Of a stretch of DNA of 64,000 nt, positions 1 to 8,459 are shown in pieces; positions within the stretch are counted from its first letter, which is position 1, and each line of letters opens with the position of its first letter. The stretch is from Desulfoferula mesophila (GTDB taxonomy: Bacteria > Desulfobacterota > Desulfarculia > Desulfarculales > Desulfarculaceae), in the NCBI RefSeq assembly GCF_037076455.1, contig NZ_AP028679.1, positions 3,549,501 to 3,613,500 on the forward strand. The letters run 5' to 3'. The notes below the pieces were generated by a model, which was given only the letters and a program-made list of their open reading frames with translations, did not search any database and had not been told where the DNA came from. The translations under genes and the position numbers were made by a program.

Positions 1-29
1 CCTATTTGTTGTAAATTATCGTTTACACC

Positions 30-54
30 TATCGGACTTGCCGATATTTTTTTT
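30..54 (+). terminator. Short terminator-like hairpin
   Basis: A perfect 6-bp inverted repeat (TATCGG / CCGATA, 5-base loop) is followed directly by eight T residues. It probably ends a transcript entering from the left of the window. The stem is short and AT-containing, so strength is uncertain. Confidence 0.45.
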
Positions 55-136
55 AATTAAAATCAATTGTTTTACGATGTGTTTTATTTATATTTATCAT
101 TTTTTTAATCAACGCTTTTAATTTTTCCCATATCCA

Positions 137-167
137 TTGACATGGATTGCGCAAGTCTATATATGAT
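137..167 (+). promoter_or_regulatory. Candidate sigma-70 promoter of the autotransporter
   Basis: A perfect TTGACA (137-142) is followed by overlapping -10 candidates: TATATG at 160-165 (17-base spacer) or TATGAT at 162-167 (19-base spacer). It lies about 200 bases upstream of the ATG at 371 in AT-rich DNA, leaving a long untranslated leader. Confidence 0.45.
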
Positions 168-370
168 ATTTCACATCCTGCCTATGAGAGTTAATTTATT
201 CTGGTTTATCGGATTTGTGTAATTGAGAGTACTCCCCTTGCTCCCTCCCCTCTGGCAGTTTGGGCGTCATAGTTGCCCCTTGAAAAGCGGCCTTATCGAA
301 ATCTACAACTGAACATCCTCGGCTGTTGCCGGCCTGCCCTGGTCCATCAACGTCCACTTGGGAGACTAGT

Positions 371-3300
371 ATGCCTAGTAGGGTCAAGCTGGTTAGCACA
401 GTTCTATTCCTATTCCTCTTAATGTTTTCTCCCTCTGCTTCTTTTGCAGACAACTACGAAGTTGACAGCACTGTAAGCAGCGTTGTCGGCACGGAAAATG
501 CCGACACCGTAAACGTAAACACGCCATCAGGGGTGGTCACCAACCAGGTGCAAACCAGGGGTGGTGACGACACTATCAACAACTATAATCAAGTCGGCAG
601 CTACATAGACGGTGGCGACGGCGCCGACACGATCACCAACTCGGGCAGCGTAGGTGCCTATGTCACCGGCGGCGTCAACAGCAATGGCGTGACCAGCGGC
701 GGCAACACCATCAGCAACACCTCCACCGGCACCGTGGCCAGCGACGTGGTCGGTTCGGACAACCGCGGGACTTCCAGCAGCGGCGGCGAAAACCAGATAT
801 CCAACGCCGGCAGCATCTCCGGCAACGTATTTGGCAGCAAGAACACCGGCGCCGATTCCAGCGGCGGAACCAACACCATCGACAACCAGGGCAGCGTCGG
901 CGGCGCCATCACCGGCTCGCACAACCAAAGCGCGGGAACCAGCGGTGGCGATAACACGGTGAACAACTCCGGCACCGTCTCCTCCAGCGTTTACGGCAGC
1001 CGCAACTCCGGCCTGGGCGCCGAAGGCGGCGGCAACGAGGTTACCAACGAGGAAACCGGCCAGATCAACGGCAACATGATCGGCTCGGACAACACCAACA
1101 CCGGCAACATCGGCGGCGGCAACACCGTCAGCAACCTCGGCACCGTGAACATGACGGTGGCGGGCAGCAGCAACTTCGGCGAGAATTCCAGCGGCGGCGG
1201 CAACCAGGTAAGCAACGGCTCCACCACCGTTACCGGTTCGGCGGCCACCGTCAAAGACGCCCTGATGGGCTCGCTGAACCAGGGGAGCGGCGCCAGCGGC
1301 GGCAGCAACACCGTGGACAACTACGGCGTGGTGAATTCCAGCACCTACGGCAGCCGCAACGCGGGCCAGGACAGCAGCGGCGGCGACAACACCGTCACCA
1401 ACCATGAGGGCGGCACCATCAACGGCCATCTGGTGGGCACGGAAAACAGCGGTTCCGGAAGCGCGGGCGGCGGGAACACCCTAGGCAACTCCGGTACGGT
1501 GAACCAGTTCGTCTACGGCAGCCTCAACTCGGGGCAGGACTCCCTCGGCGGCACCAACACCATCAACAACAACAGCACCGGCCTGGTCAAGGGCGACCTG
1601 ATCGGCACCCAGAACCAGGGCTCCGGCAGCAGCGGCGGCGAGAACCAGATCACCAACGACGGCAGCATCCAGGGCAGCGTCTACGGCAACCTCAACTCCG
1701 GCTACGACAGCAGCGGCGGCTTCAACGAGATCGCCAACAACTCCGGCGCCACCGTGACCGGCGACGTCCTTGGCGCGGACAACCGCGGCGAGCTCAGCAG
1801 CGGCGGCGACAACCAGATAACCAACGCCGGCACCATCTCGGGCAACGTATACGGCAGCAAGAACACCGGCCCCGGCTCCAGCGGCGAAAACAACACCATC
1901 GCCAACAAGACCGGCGGTACCGTCAAGGGCAGCATCTACGGCTCTTACAACGACGCCCAGGGAGTCAGCGGCGGAGCCAACGATATAGGCAACACCGGCA
2001 GCGTCGAGGGCAGCATCGTGGGCAGTATGAACACGGCCCAGGGCGCCAACGGCGGATCCAACACCATCAACAACGGCACCCTAGGCGTCGGGACCGTGGA
2101 TACCGATGTCATCGGCTCGGTCAACCAGACCCAGGACACCAGCGGCGGCTCCAACATCATCAATAACGCCGGCACCGTGGGCGGCAAGATGGTCGGCAGC
2201 CTCAACTCCGGCTTCGACAGCGTAGGCGGCAACAACACCATCACCAACCGGGCCTTCGGCACGGTGGAAGGCGATGTGGTGGGCTCGCTGAACATGGGCA
2301 ACGGTTCCAGCGGCGGCAGCAACACCATCACCAACCAGACCCTGGCCACCGTCAAGGGCAACGTGATCGGCGCGCAAAACAGCGAGGCCGGGGCCAGCGG
2401 CGGCTCCAACACCATCACCAACCAGGGCACCGTCGAAGGCGACGTGATCGGCTCCGAAAACAGCAATGCCAACACCAGCGGCGGCTCCAACACCATCAAC
2501 AACGCCGGCGAGGTGCAGGGCACCATCATCGGCAGCCGCAACTCGGGTAACGGCTCCACCAGCACCCCCAACACCATCAACAATCAGCTCGGCGGCAGCG
2601 CGGGCTACATCGTGGGCACGGACAACGTCGCTTCCAACGTGAGCGGCGGCGGAAACACCATCAACAACCGGGGCACCGTCACCAACGACATGATCGGCAG
2701 CCGCAACTCGGGCGAGGGCGCCAGCGGCGGATCCAACACCATCACCAACCGGACCTTCAGCACCGTCGAAGGCGACGTGATCGGCTCGCTCAACAGCGGT
2801 ACGGCCAGCAGCGGCGGCTCCAACACCATCACCAACCAAACCCTGGGCACCGTCGAAGGCGACGTGATCGGCTCGCTCAACAGCGGCGAAAACTCCAGCG
2901 GCGGCGGCAACACCATCAACAACGCCGGCGAGGTGCAGGGCACCATCATCGGCAGCCGCAACTCGGGTAACGGCTCCACCAGCACCCCCAACACCATCAA
3001 CAATCAGCTCGGCGGCAGCGCGGGCTACATCGTGGGCACGGACAACGTCGCTTCCAACGTGAGCGGCGGCGGAAACACCATCAACAACTGGAGCACCGTC
3101 ACCAACGACATGATCGGCAGCCGCAACTCGGGCGAGGGCGCCAGCGGCGGATCCAACACCCTCACCAACCGGACCTTCAGCACCGTCGAAGGCGACGTGA
3201 TCGGCTCGCTCAACAGCGGCGAAAACTCCAGCGGCGGCAGCAACACCATCAACAACCAAACCCTGGGCACCGTCGAAGGCGAGGTGATCGGCTCCGTCAA

Positions 3301-6300
3301 CATCGGCGAAAACTCCAGCGGCGGATCCAACACCATACGCAACCAGACCGGCGGTACCGTCAAGGGCAGCATCTACGGCTCTTACAACTACGCCCAGGAA
3401 GTCAGCGGCGGCGCCAACGATATAGGCAACACCGGCAGCGTCGAGGGCAGCATCGTGGGCAGTATGAACACGGCCCAGGGCGCCAACGGCGGCTCCAACA
3501 CCATTAACAACGGGACCCTGGGCATCGTCGAAGGCGACGTGGTCGGCTCCGTCAACAGCGGTACGGCCAGCAACGGCGGCTCCAACACCATTAACAACGG
3601 GACCCTGGGCATCGTCGAAGGCGACGTGGTCGGCTCCATCAACAGCGGTACGGCCAGCAACGGCGGCTCCAACACCATCACCAACGAGGGCTTGGCCGTC
3701 GTCGAAGGCGATGTGATCGGCTCGCTCAACAGCGGCGAAAACTCCAGCGGCGGCAGCAACACCATCAACAACTATGGCGCCGCGCTGAGCGACGTGGTAG
3801 GCAGCCGCAACTCCGGTGATGACGCCACCAGCGGCTCCAACATCCTGACCAACGGGAATGGAACGGATCCGGCCACGATCGCCGGGAACTTGATCGGCAC
3901 CCAGAACAGCGGCGTCGGCTCCAGCGGCGGCAGCAACCAGATAACCAACAACAGCATCGTCCTGGGCAACATCATCGGCAGCGAAAACTCCGGTGACGGA
4001 GCCAGCGGCGGCGACAACACCATCAACAACGATGGCGTGGCCACCCTAGACATCGCCGGATCGAACAACGCCGGCACCGGCAGCAGCGGCGGCGACAATA
4101 CCATCAACCACACCGGCGCGGCCGCCTATGTCTACGGCTCGATGAACTCGGGCGAAGACAGCAGCGGCGGCGGAAACACCATCAACGCCAAAAGCAGCGT
4201 CTTGTTCGGGCTCTACGGCAGCGGCAACTCCGGCCTGAACAGCGAGGGCGGCTCCAACACCATCATCACCTCGGAAGATTTCGCGGCCACGGCCACCGGC
4301 AGCCTCAACAACGGCACCGGCAGCAGCGGCGGCGAGAACACCCTGACCAACGAGGGGACCAACACGGTGGGGCTGATCGGCAGCCACAACTCGGGCGACG
4401 TCAGCAGCGGCGGCTCCAACATCATCGCCAACAAGGCCACCGTCACCGGCGATATCCAAGGCAGCCTCAGCGATGGCGCCGGCTCCAGCGGCGGAGAGAA
4501 CCGGATAACCAACACCGGCACCGTGGAAGGCAACATCTACGGCAGCGTTAACACCGGCGTTGGCAGCAGCGGCGGCTCCAACATCATCGCCAACAAGGCC
4601 ACCGTCACCGGCGATATCCAAGGCAGCCTCAGCGATGGCGCCGGCTCCAGCGGCGGAGAGAACCGGATAACCAACACCGGCACCGTGGAAGGCAACATCT
4701 ACGGCAGCGTTAACACCGGCGTTGGCAGCAGCGGCGGCGGAAACACCATCCTCAACAAGGGAACGGTGGGAGGCAGCATCTACGGCTCCTACAACACCGG
4801 CGCCGGCAGCACCGCCACGGGCAACTACATCTATAACTACGGCACGGTGCTCGACAGCATCTACGCCGGCATCGGCGACGACACCGTGTACCTCGCCTCC
4901 ACCTCCGCGGTGACCAACTGGGTGGACGGCCAGGCCGGCTACGACACCCTGGTGTTCATCAACGGCGGGACCTTCACCGGCACCGGCGTGGCCCAGTTCA
5001 TCAACTTTGAACGCGCCGAGTTCGACTACCCGGGCACCACGACGATCGCCGGGGTGCTCAACCTCTCGGACATGGACGTGTACATCAACGACGGAACCGT
5101 CCTGGTCAACGGCACCTTCATCAGCGACACCCTGACCAACTACGCCACCCTGGGCGGCTCGGGCAGGATCAACGCCGACGTGATCAACTACGGCGTCATC
5201 AGCCCGGGCAACTCCATCGGCACCCTGGCCATCAACGGCAACCTGACCTTCATGAACGGCTCCATTTACCTGTTGGAGATTGGGGCCAACGGCGCCACCG
5301 ACCTGGTGGAGGTCAGCGGCAAGACCGTCATTAACAACGCCTACATCCACACCTATCTGCCTCGGGCGCTCTACGCCGACGGCACCTCCTGGCGTATCCT
5401 GACCTCCTCCGGAGGCGTCACCGGCAACTTCGCCGGCATCGTGGGCCAGCCCAACTCGGTGGTGCTGAGCCTGGCCTCGGTGAACCAGGGCGACGCCATA
5501 GACCTGGTGCTCAACCGCAAGTCCTACGGCTACTTTGCCGACACCCCCAGCGGCGCCCAGGTGGGCCGCGGCATGGACAAGCTGGTCCCCGTGGCCACCG
5601 GCAACATGGAATCCCTGTTGCTGTCCATGGACTGGGACATGAACGCCAGCCAGATCAACAACGTTCTGACCCAGCTCAACCCCGAGATGTACACCGCCTT
5701 CACCACGGCCTCCTTCGCCACGGGCAGCCTGTTCTCGGACACCATGTCCCGCCGCCTGGAGGAGATGCGCCAGCGTAAGGCCCTCAACCTGGACACTCAA
5801 AAGAGCGCCACCGGTCCGGTGCAGTTGGCCGCGGCCGAGACCGTGCCCATGGCCGGCCTGGGCCAGGGCGCGAGCTGCGACAATACCGGATGGACCCTGT
5901 GGGGCCGTGCCATGGGTCTGTGGAACAACCAGGACGCCGAGGGCGGCTATCTGGGCTTTCGCCAGAGCGGCGGCGGCGCGGCCCTGGGCGCGGACGGCCT
6001 GCTCAACAGCTGGTTCCGCCTGGGCGTGGCCGTGGGCGCCACCCGCACCGACCTCAGCTTCAGCCGCGCCAACGACAGCGGCGATCAGGAGGCCTTCCAC
6101 GCCGGTCTGTACGGTCAGGCCACCTTTGGCGAAACCTACCTGCGCGCGGCGCTTTCCTACGCCCGCCTGAGCAACGACTCCAGCCGCCAGGTCACCCTGG
6201 GTTCCATCGACGACCAGGCCAAGGGCGACTTTGACGGCAACCTGTTCGGCGCGGGCCTGGAGGCCGGCTACGACTGGCGCTTTGCCCCTGACTGGCTCCT

Positions 6301-6721
6301 GGAGCCCATGGCCTCCCTGCAGTACCAGCGCGTCCAGCAGGACGGCTTCACCGAGAGCGGCATCGGCTGGCTGGGCTACAACATCGAAAACGACGACGAC
6401 GACTCGTTCGTGTCGCGCCTGGGTGTGCGCCTTACCCGCCTGTTCAAGACCGATAACTGGGAGCTGCTGCCTCGCGTGGGCTTGGCCTGGCTCCACCAGT
6501 TCTCCGACAGCAACCCCAGCCTGACCGCCAGCTTCATCGACTACGGCGCTCAGAGCTTCTCGGTGGAAGGCGCGCCTCCCGCGGGCGACCTGGCCGAGTT
6601 CGAGGCCGGCTTCACCGCCAGCACCAATTACTGCGTGTCCTTCTTCACCGATTACCGCATTTCCTATGCCGACGATTACCAAGAGCAGATCCTGAGCGTC
6701 GGCTTGCAGTACCAATTCTAG
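371..6721 (+). CDS. Giant repeat-rich autotransporter (type Va), surface passenger plus beta-barrel
   Basis: Predicted self-translocating outer-membrane protein of about 2116 residues. ATG 371 is chosen over upstream in-frame codons because GGAG lies 6 bases upstream and a signal peptide follows (basic start, hydrophobic core, cleavage likely after SFA at residue 26). Residues 60-90 carry two GGxxDT motifs. Residues 100-1489 hold 50 repeats of 27-29 residues of the form GSxNSGxxSSGGxNTIxN followed by GTVxGxVx, expected to form a long right-handed beta-helix. Residues 1500-1530 again show GIGDDT and GYDT motifs. Residues about 1530-1830 resemble the autotransporter passenger C-terminal/chaperone region and linker. 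The last ~280 residues form the 12-strand barrel domain and end in Tyr-Gln-Phe, the usual outer-membrane assembly signal. I saw only two cysteines, both in the barrel region. Its job is unknown; adhesion or aggregation is the usual role of such passengers. It is monocistronic, with its own promoter region and terminator. Confidence 0.9.
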   Translation: MPSRVKLVSTVLFLFLLMFSPSASFADNYEVDSTVSSVVGTENADTVNVNTPSGVVTNQVQTRGGDDTINNYNQVGSYIDGGDGADTITNSGSVGAYVTGGVNSNGVTSGGNTISNTSTGTVASDVVGSDNRGTSSSGGENQISNAGSISGNVFGSKNTGADSSGGTNTIDNQGSVGGAITGSHNQSAGTSGGDNTVNNSGTVSSSVYGSRNSGLGAEGGGNEVTNEETGQINGNMIGSDNTNTGNIGGGNTVSNLGTVNMTVAGSSNFGENSSGGGNQVSNGSTTVTGSAATVKDALMGSLNQGSGASGGSNTVDNYGVVNSSTYGSRNAGQDSSGGDNTVTNHEGGTINGHLVGTENSGSGSAGGGNTLGNSGTVNQFVYGSLNSGQDSLGGTNTINNNSTGLVKGDLIGTQNQGSGSSGGENQITNDGSIQGSVYGNLNSGYDSSGGFNEIANNSGATVTGDVLGADNRGELSSGGDNQITNAGTISGNVYGSKNTGPGSSGENNTIANKTGGTVKGSIYGSYNDAQGVSGGANDIGNTGSVEGSIVGSMNTAQGANGGSNTINNGTLGVGTVDTDVIGSVNQTQDTSGGSNIINNAGTVGGKMVGSLNSGFDSVGGNNTITNRAFGTVEGDVVGSLNMGNGSSGGSNTITNQTLATVKGNVIGAQNSEAGASGGSNTITNQGTVEGDVIGSENSNANTSGGSNTINNAGEVQGTIIGSRNSGNGSTSTPNTINNQLGGSAGYIVGTDNVASNVSGGGNTINNRGTVTNDMIGSRNSGEGASGGSNTITNRTFSTVEGDVIGSLNSGTASSGGSNTITNQTLGTVEGDVIGSLNSGENSSGGGNTINNAGEVQGTIIGSRNSGNGSTSTPNTINNQLGGSAGYIVGTDNVASNVSGGGNTINNWSTVTNDMIGSRNSGEGASGGSNTLTNRTFSTVEGDVIGSLNSGENSSGGSNTINNQTLGTVEGEVIGSVNIGENSSGGSNTIRNQTGGTVKGSIYGSYNYAQEVSGGANDIGNTGSVEGSIVGSMNTAQGANGGSNTINNGTLGIVEGDVVGSVNSGTASNGGSNTINNGTLGIVEGDVVGSINSGTASNGGSNTITNEGLAVVEGDVIGSLNSGENSSGGSNTINNYGAALSDVVGSRNSGDDATSGSNILTNGNGTDPATIAGNLIGTQNSGVGSSGGSNQITNNSIVLGNIIGSENSGDGASGGDNTINNDGVATLDIAGSNNAGTGSSGGDNTINHTGAAAYVYGSMNSGEDSSGGGNTINAKSSVLFGLYGSGNSGLNSEGGSNTIITSEDFAATATGSLNNGTGSSGGENTLTNEGTNTVGLIGSHNSGDVSSGGSNIIANKATVTGDIQGSLSDGAGSSGGENRITNTGTVEGNIYGSVNTGVGSSGGSNIIANKATVTGDIQGSLSDGAGSSGGENRITNTGTVEGNIYGSVNTGVGSSGGGNTILNKGTVGGSIYGSYNTGAGSTATGNYIYNYGTVLDSIYAGIGDDTVYLASTSAVTNWVDGQAGYDTLVFINGGTFTGTGVAQFINFERAEFDYPGTTTIAGVLNLSDMDVYINDGTVLVNGTFISDTLTNYATLGGSGRINADVINYGVISPGNSIGTLAINGNLTFMNGSIYLLEIGANGATDLVEVSGKTVINNAYIHTYLPRALYADGTSWRILTSSGGVTGNFAGIVGQPNSVVLSLASVNQGDAIDLVLNRKSYGYFADTPSGAQVGRGMDKLVPVATGNMESLLLSMDWDMNASQINNVLTQLNPEMYTAFTTASFATGSLFSDTMSRRLEEMRQRKALNLDTQKSATGPVQLAAAETVPMAGLGQGASCDNTGWTLWGRAMGLWNNQDAEGGYLGFRQSGGGAALGADGLLNSWFRLGVAVGATRTDLSFSRANDSGDQEAFHAGLYGQATFGETYLRAALSYARLSNDSSRQVTLGSIDDQAKGDFDGNLFGAGLEAGYDWRFAPDWLLEPMASLQYQRVQQDGFTESGIGWLGYNIENDDDDSFVSRLGVRLTRLFKTDNWELLPRVGLAWLHQFSDSNPSLTASFIDYGAQSFSVEGAPPAGDLAEFEAGFTASTNYCVSFFTDYRISYADDYQEQILSVGLQYQF
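2488..3219 (+). repeat. Direct duplication, 312 bp repeated at 420-bp offset
   Basis: Bases 2488-2799 and 2908-3219 match except at three positions (2669, 2672 and 2741 of the first copy). The duplicated block covers passenger units 23-25 and 28-30, including the unusual unit with GNGSTSTPN in place of the usual SSGG. Near-identity at silent positions shows a recent duplication rather than selection on the protein. Confidence 0.9.
4402..4725 (+). repeat. Perfect tandem duplication, 2 x 162 bp
   Basis: Bases 4402-4563 and 4564-4725 are identical, and the match continues a further 12 bases into the next unit. Each copy is exactly 54 codons, two 27-residue passenger units, so the duplication keeps frame. 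The complete identity marks this as the youngest expansion in the array. Confidence 0.95.
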
Positions 6722-6747
6722 ACAACCACTAAACCTGAACCACCCCG

Positions 6748-6779
6748 GGGGTCGGCCGATTCGGCCGGCCCCTTTTTTT
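6748..6779 (+). terminator. Strong intrinsic terminator after the autotransporter
   Basis: An 11-bp GC-rich stem (one G-U pair, 3-base loop ATT) spans 6748-6772 and is followed by seven T residues. It lies 26 bases past the autotransporter stop and separates it from alr. Confidence 0.9.
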
Positions 6780-7085
6780 GGGGAGGACGGTCGGTGGGGT
6801 TAATCCCCTTTATGCTGGTAATTTTAAGCCCGGGCGCTATTGAGCAACGCCGAGTGTCGCTGGTGGAACCGGAGCTGGCCCGAATGGCCAAGCCCTTGAT
6901 TTCTGGCACGCCATGAGGCGCTCGCCCCCCCTGGCCGGTGGCTTGGAAGGCCACAGCGCCATCCACCTGAGCTATTGGCGCGTGTTCGGTCCGACTATTC
7001 CATCCAATGGGCGCTCGCTGTGAAGCCCCGGCTTGCCAGGCGGGGTGCGGGGTGGGATAGTAGTCTTCGAAAGCGAGGAGAGGCC
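6780..7085. other. Intergenic region upstream of alr
   Basis: About 300 bases with no supportable gene. A possible extended -10 (TGGTAATTT, 6826-6834) has no good -35 partner. A ribosome-binding sequence (GGAGAGG, 7077-7083) precedes the alr ATG. I see no RNA gene or mobile element here. Confidence 0.5.
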
Positions 7086-8228
7086 ATGACCCGCGTGGCG
7101 CCCAGCCCCGACAACCTGGTGAGTGTGGACCTGACCGCCATCGCGGCCAACCTGAGAGCCCTGCGCGCCCTGTTGCCCCCGAAGGTGGGGGTGGCCGGGG
7201 TGGTCAAGGCCGACGCCTATGGCCACGGCATGGTGCCGGTGGCCCGGCGTCTCAAGGCGGCGGGGGCCGAGACCCTGGCCGTGGCCCTGCCGGGCGAGGG
7301 CGTGCTCTTGCGCCGGGCGGGGATCGAGGGCCCCATCCTGGTGCTCATGGGCCTCGCCCCGGGCCAGGCCCCCCTGGCCGTGGCCCACGACCTGAGCCCC
7401 TTTCTGGCCGCCTGGGAGGATTTCGCCGCCCTGAGCCAAGCCGCGCAAGACGCCGGAACCCAGGCCACCTGCCATCTGAAGGTGGACACCGGCATGAGCC
7501 GCCTGGGGGTGGAGGCGGACCAGGCTCTTGATCTCTTGGAGCGGGCGGCGGCCCTGCCCGGCCTTAAGATCCAGGGCCTGGCCAGCCATCTGGCCACCAG
7601 CGGGGTGCCGGGCGACCCCACCGCCCAAAAACAGGCCGAGATTTTCAGCTCCCTGCTTGGCGAGGCCAGGCGGCGCGGCCACGCCCTGACCGAATCCAGC
7701 CTGGAGGCCAGCGGCGGGGTTATGGCCCCTCCCCCGGCCGCGCCGGAGCCGCCGGGGCTGGCCCGGCTGGGCATCAGCCTCTACGGCGGCCTGCCCGCCC
7801 CGGAAAGCCAAGGGGCCGCGCCCCTCAAGGGGGCCATGCGCTTCACCAGCCGCCTGATGGCGGTGCGCCGGGTGCCCGCCGGGGCCGGGGTGTCCTACGG
7901 CCACATCTGGAAGGCCCCCCGCGACACCTGGCTGGGGGTGGTGGCCGCGGGCTATAGCGACGGCTACCCCCGCAGCGCCTCCAACCGGGCCCAGGTGCTG
8001 ATCCGGGGCCAAGCCGCTCCCCTGCGGGGCCGGGTGTGCATGAACGCCATCATGGTGGACCTCACCGGCTTCGCCCCCCTGCCCGCGCCGGGCGAGGAGG
8101 TGGTGCTGTTGGGCCGCTCGGGCGAGCGGGAGATCACCGCAGATCAGTTGGGCGAGTGGGCGGGGACCATTTCTTATGAGATCACCTGCTCCCTGGGCGC
8201 GGCCAACCGCCGCCGCCATCGCTCTTGA
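7086..8228 (+). CDS. alr: Alanine racemase
   Basis: PLP-dependent interconversion of L- and D-alanine, supplying D-Ala for peptidoglycan in the cytoplasm. 380 residues, normal for the family. The N-terminal TIM barrel shows the PLP-lysine motif VVKADAYGHG (Lys about 41), and the C-terminal beta domain shows AGVSYG with the second catalytic Tyr, plus AAGYSDGYPR. The usual CMD motif reads CMN, a variant the family tolerates. ATG 7086 follows a GGAGAGG ribosome-binding site; the open frame extends further upstream, but that part is not family-like. It stands alone, 57 bases before a small gene and argS. Confidence 0.95.
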   Translation: MTRVAPSPDNLVSVDLTAIAANLRALRALLPPKVGVAGVVKADAYGHGMVPVARRLKAAGAETLAVALPGEGVLLRRAGIEGPILVLMGLAPGQAPLAVAHDLSPFLAAWEDFAALSQAAQDAGTQATCHLKVDTGMSRLGVEADQALDLLERAAALPGLKIQGLASHLATSGVPGDPTAQKQAEIFSSLLGEARRRGHALTESSLEASGGVMAPPPAAPEPPGLARLGISLYGGLPAPESQGAAPLKGAMRFTSRLMAVRRVPAGAGVSYGHIWKAPRDTWLGVVAAGYSDGYPRSASNRAQVLIRGQAAPLRGRVCMNAIMVDLTGFAPLPAPGEEVVLLGRSGEREITADQLGEWAGTISYEITCSLGAANRRRHRS

Positions 8229-8285
8229 CCCTCCCAACCCCGCAAGGTAGCTTAGGAATGCTTTTGGCAGGGGAGGCATAGGCTA

Positions 8286-8459
8286 ATGGCAGAGCAAAAC
8301 AAGGACCCCATCAAATCGCACCAGCCCACCATGTGCGTGGTTTGCGCCTGGCGGGCGGACTGCAAAAAGAAATACAGCTACGAGCAGGGTTCGGTGATCA
8401 AATGCCCGGACTATACCCGGGACCACGCCCTGCCCGAGCCCCAAGAGGCTGATAAATGA
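8286..8459 (+). CDS. Small Cys-rich protein (57 aa) coupled to argS
   Basis: A 57-residue ORF starting at ATG 8286 behind GGGGAGG (about 8271-8277). Its stop TGA overlaps the argS ATG in ATGA, so the two are translationally coupled. It contains four cysteines (positions 17, 20, 26 and 40) in the pattern Cx2C-x5-C-x13-C, in the segments MCVVCAW, DCKKKY and KCPDY, suggesting a small zinc- or iron-binding fold. I do not recognise a named family. The gene is clearly real from its ribosome-binding site, codon use and coupling, but its function is unknown. Confidence 0.75.
   Translation: MAEQNKDPIKSHQPTMCVVCAWRADCKKKYSYEQGSVIKCPDYTRDHALPEPQEADK

Larger units (their letters stand above)
1..370. other. 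AT-rich upstream region of the autotransporter gene
   Basis: No gene is supported here. The first 120 bases are only about 20-30% G+C by count, against a strongly GC-rich coding background, and AT-richness continues to about base 200. The stretch holds a short terminator-like hairpin (30-54), a candidate sigma-70 promoter (137-167), and a leader of about 200 bases ending in a GGAG ribosome-binding site (361-364) in front of the ATG at 371. Such an AT-rich regulatory region is typical of horizontally acquired or silenced surface-protein genes; that reading is inference. Confidence 0.6.
668..4837 (+). repeat. Array of 50 in-frame degenerate passenger repeats
   Basis: I counted 50 units of mostly 27 or 29 codons (mean 83.4 bases), each with a G-S-x-N / S-S-G-G / N-T-I-x-N core and a variable GTVxGxV linker. 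27-residue units are the basic form; 29-residue units carry a two-residue insertion near TLGTVEG. Units 16-17 and 33-34 (DNA about 1908-2090 and 3345-3527, offset 1437 bases) are near-identical pairs. Units 35 and 36 are a tandem 87-base duplication differing at one base in GGCTCC(G/A)TC. Confidence 0.9.

Noticed and set aside
4402-4725. Regular direct repeats as a possible CRISPR array
   Set aside because: The units are in-frame codons of one large protein, lack constant-repeat/unique-spacer structure, and no cas genes are nearby.
527-6715. Long minus-strand open frames opposite the autotransporter (300, 392 and 889 residues)
   Set aside because: They are Ala/Gly/Val-rich or Pro/Leu/Ser-rich reflections of the repetitive GC-rich sense codons, without ribosome-binding sites or domains.
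6780-7085. Possible tRNA or small RNA in the gap before alr
   Set aside because: I found no cloverleaf, CCA-like end or clear promoter-terminator pair.
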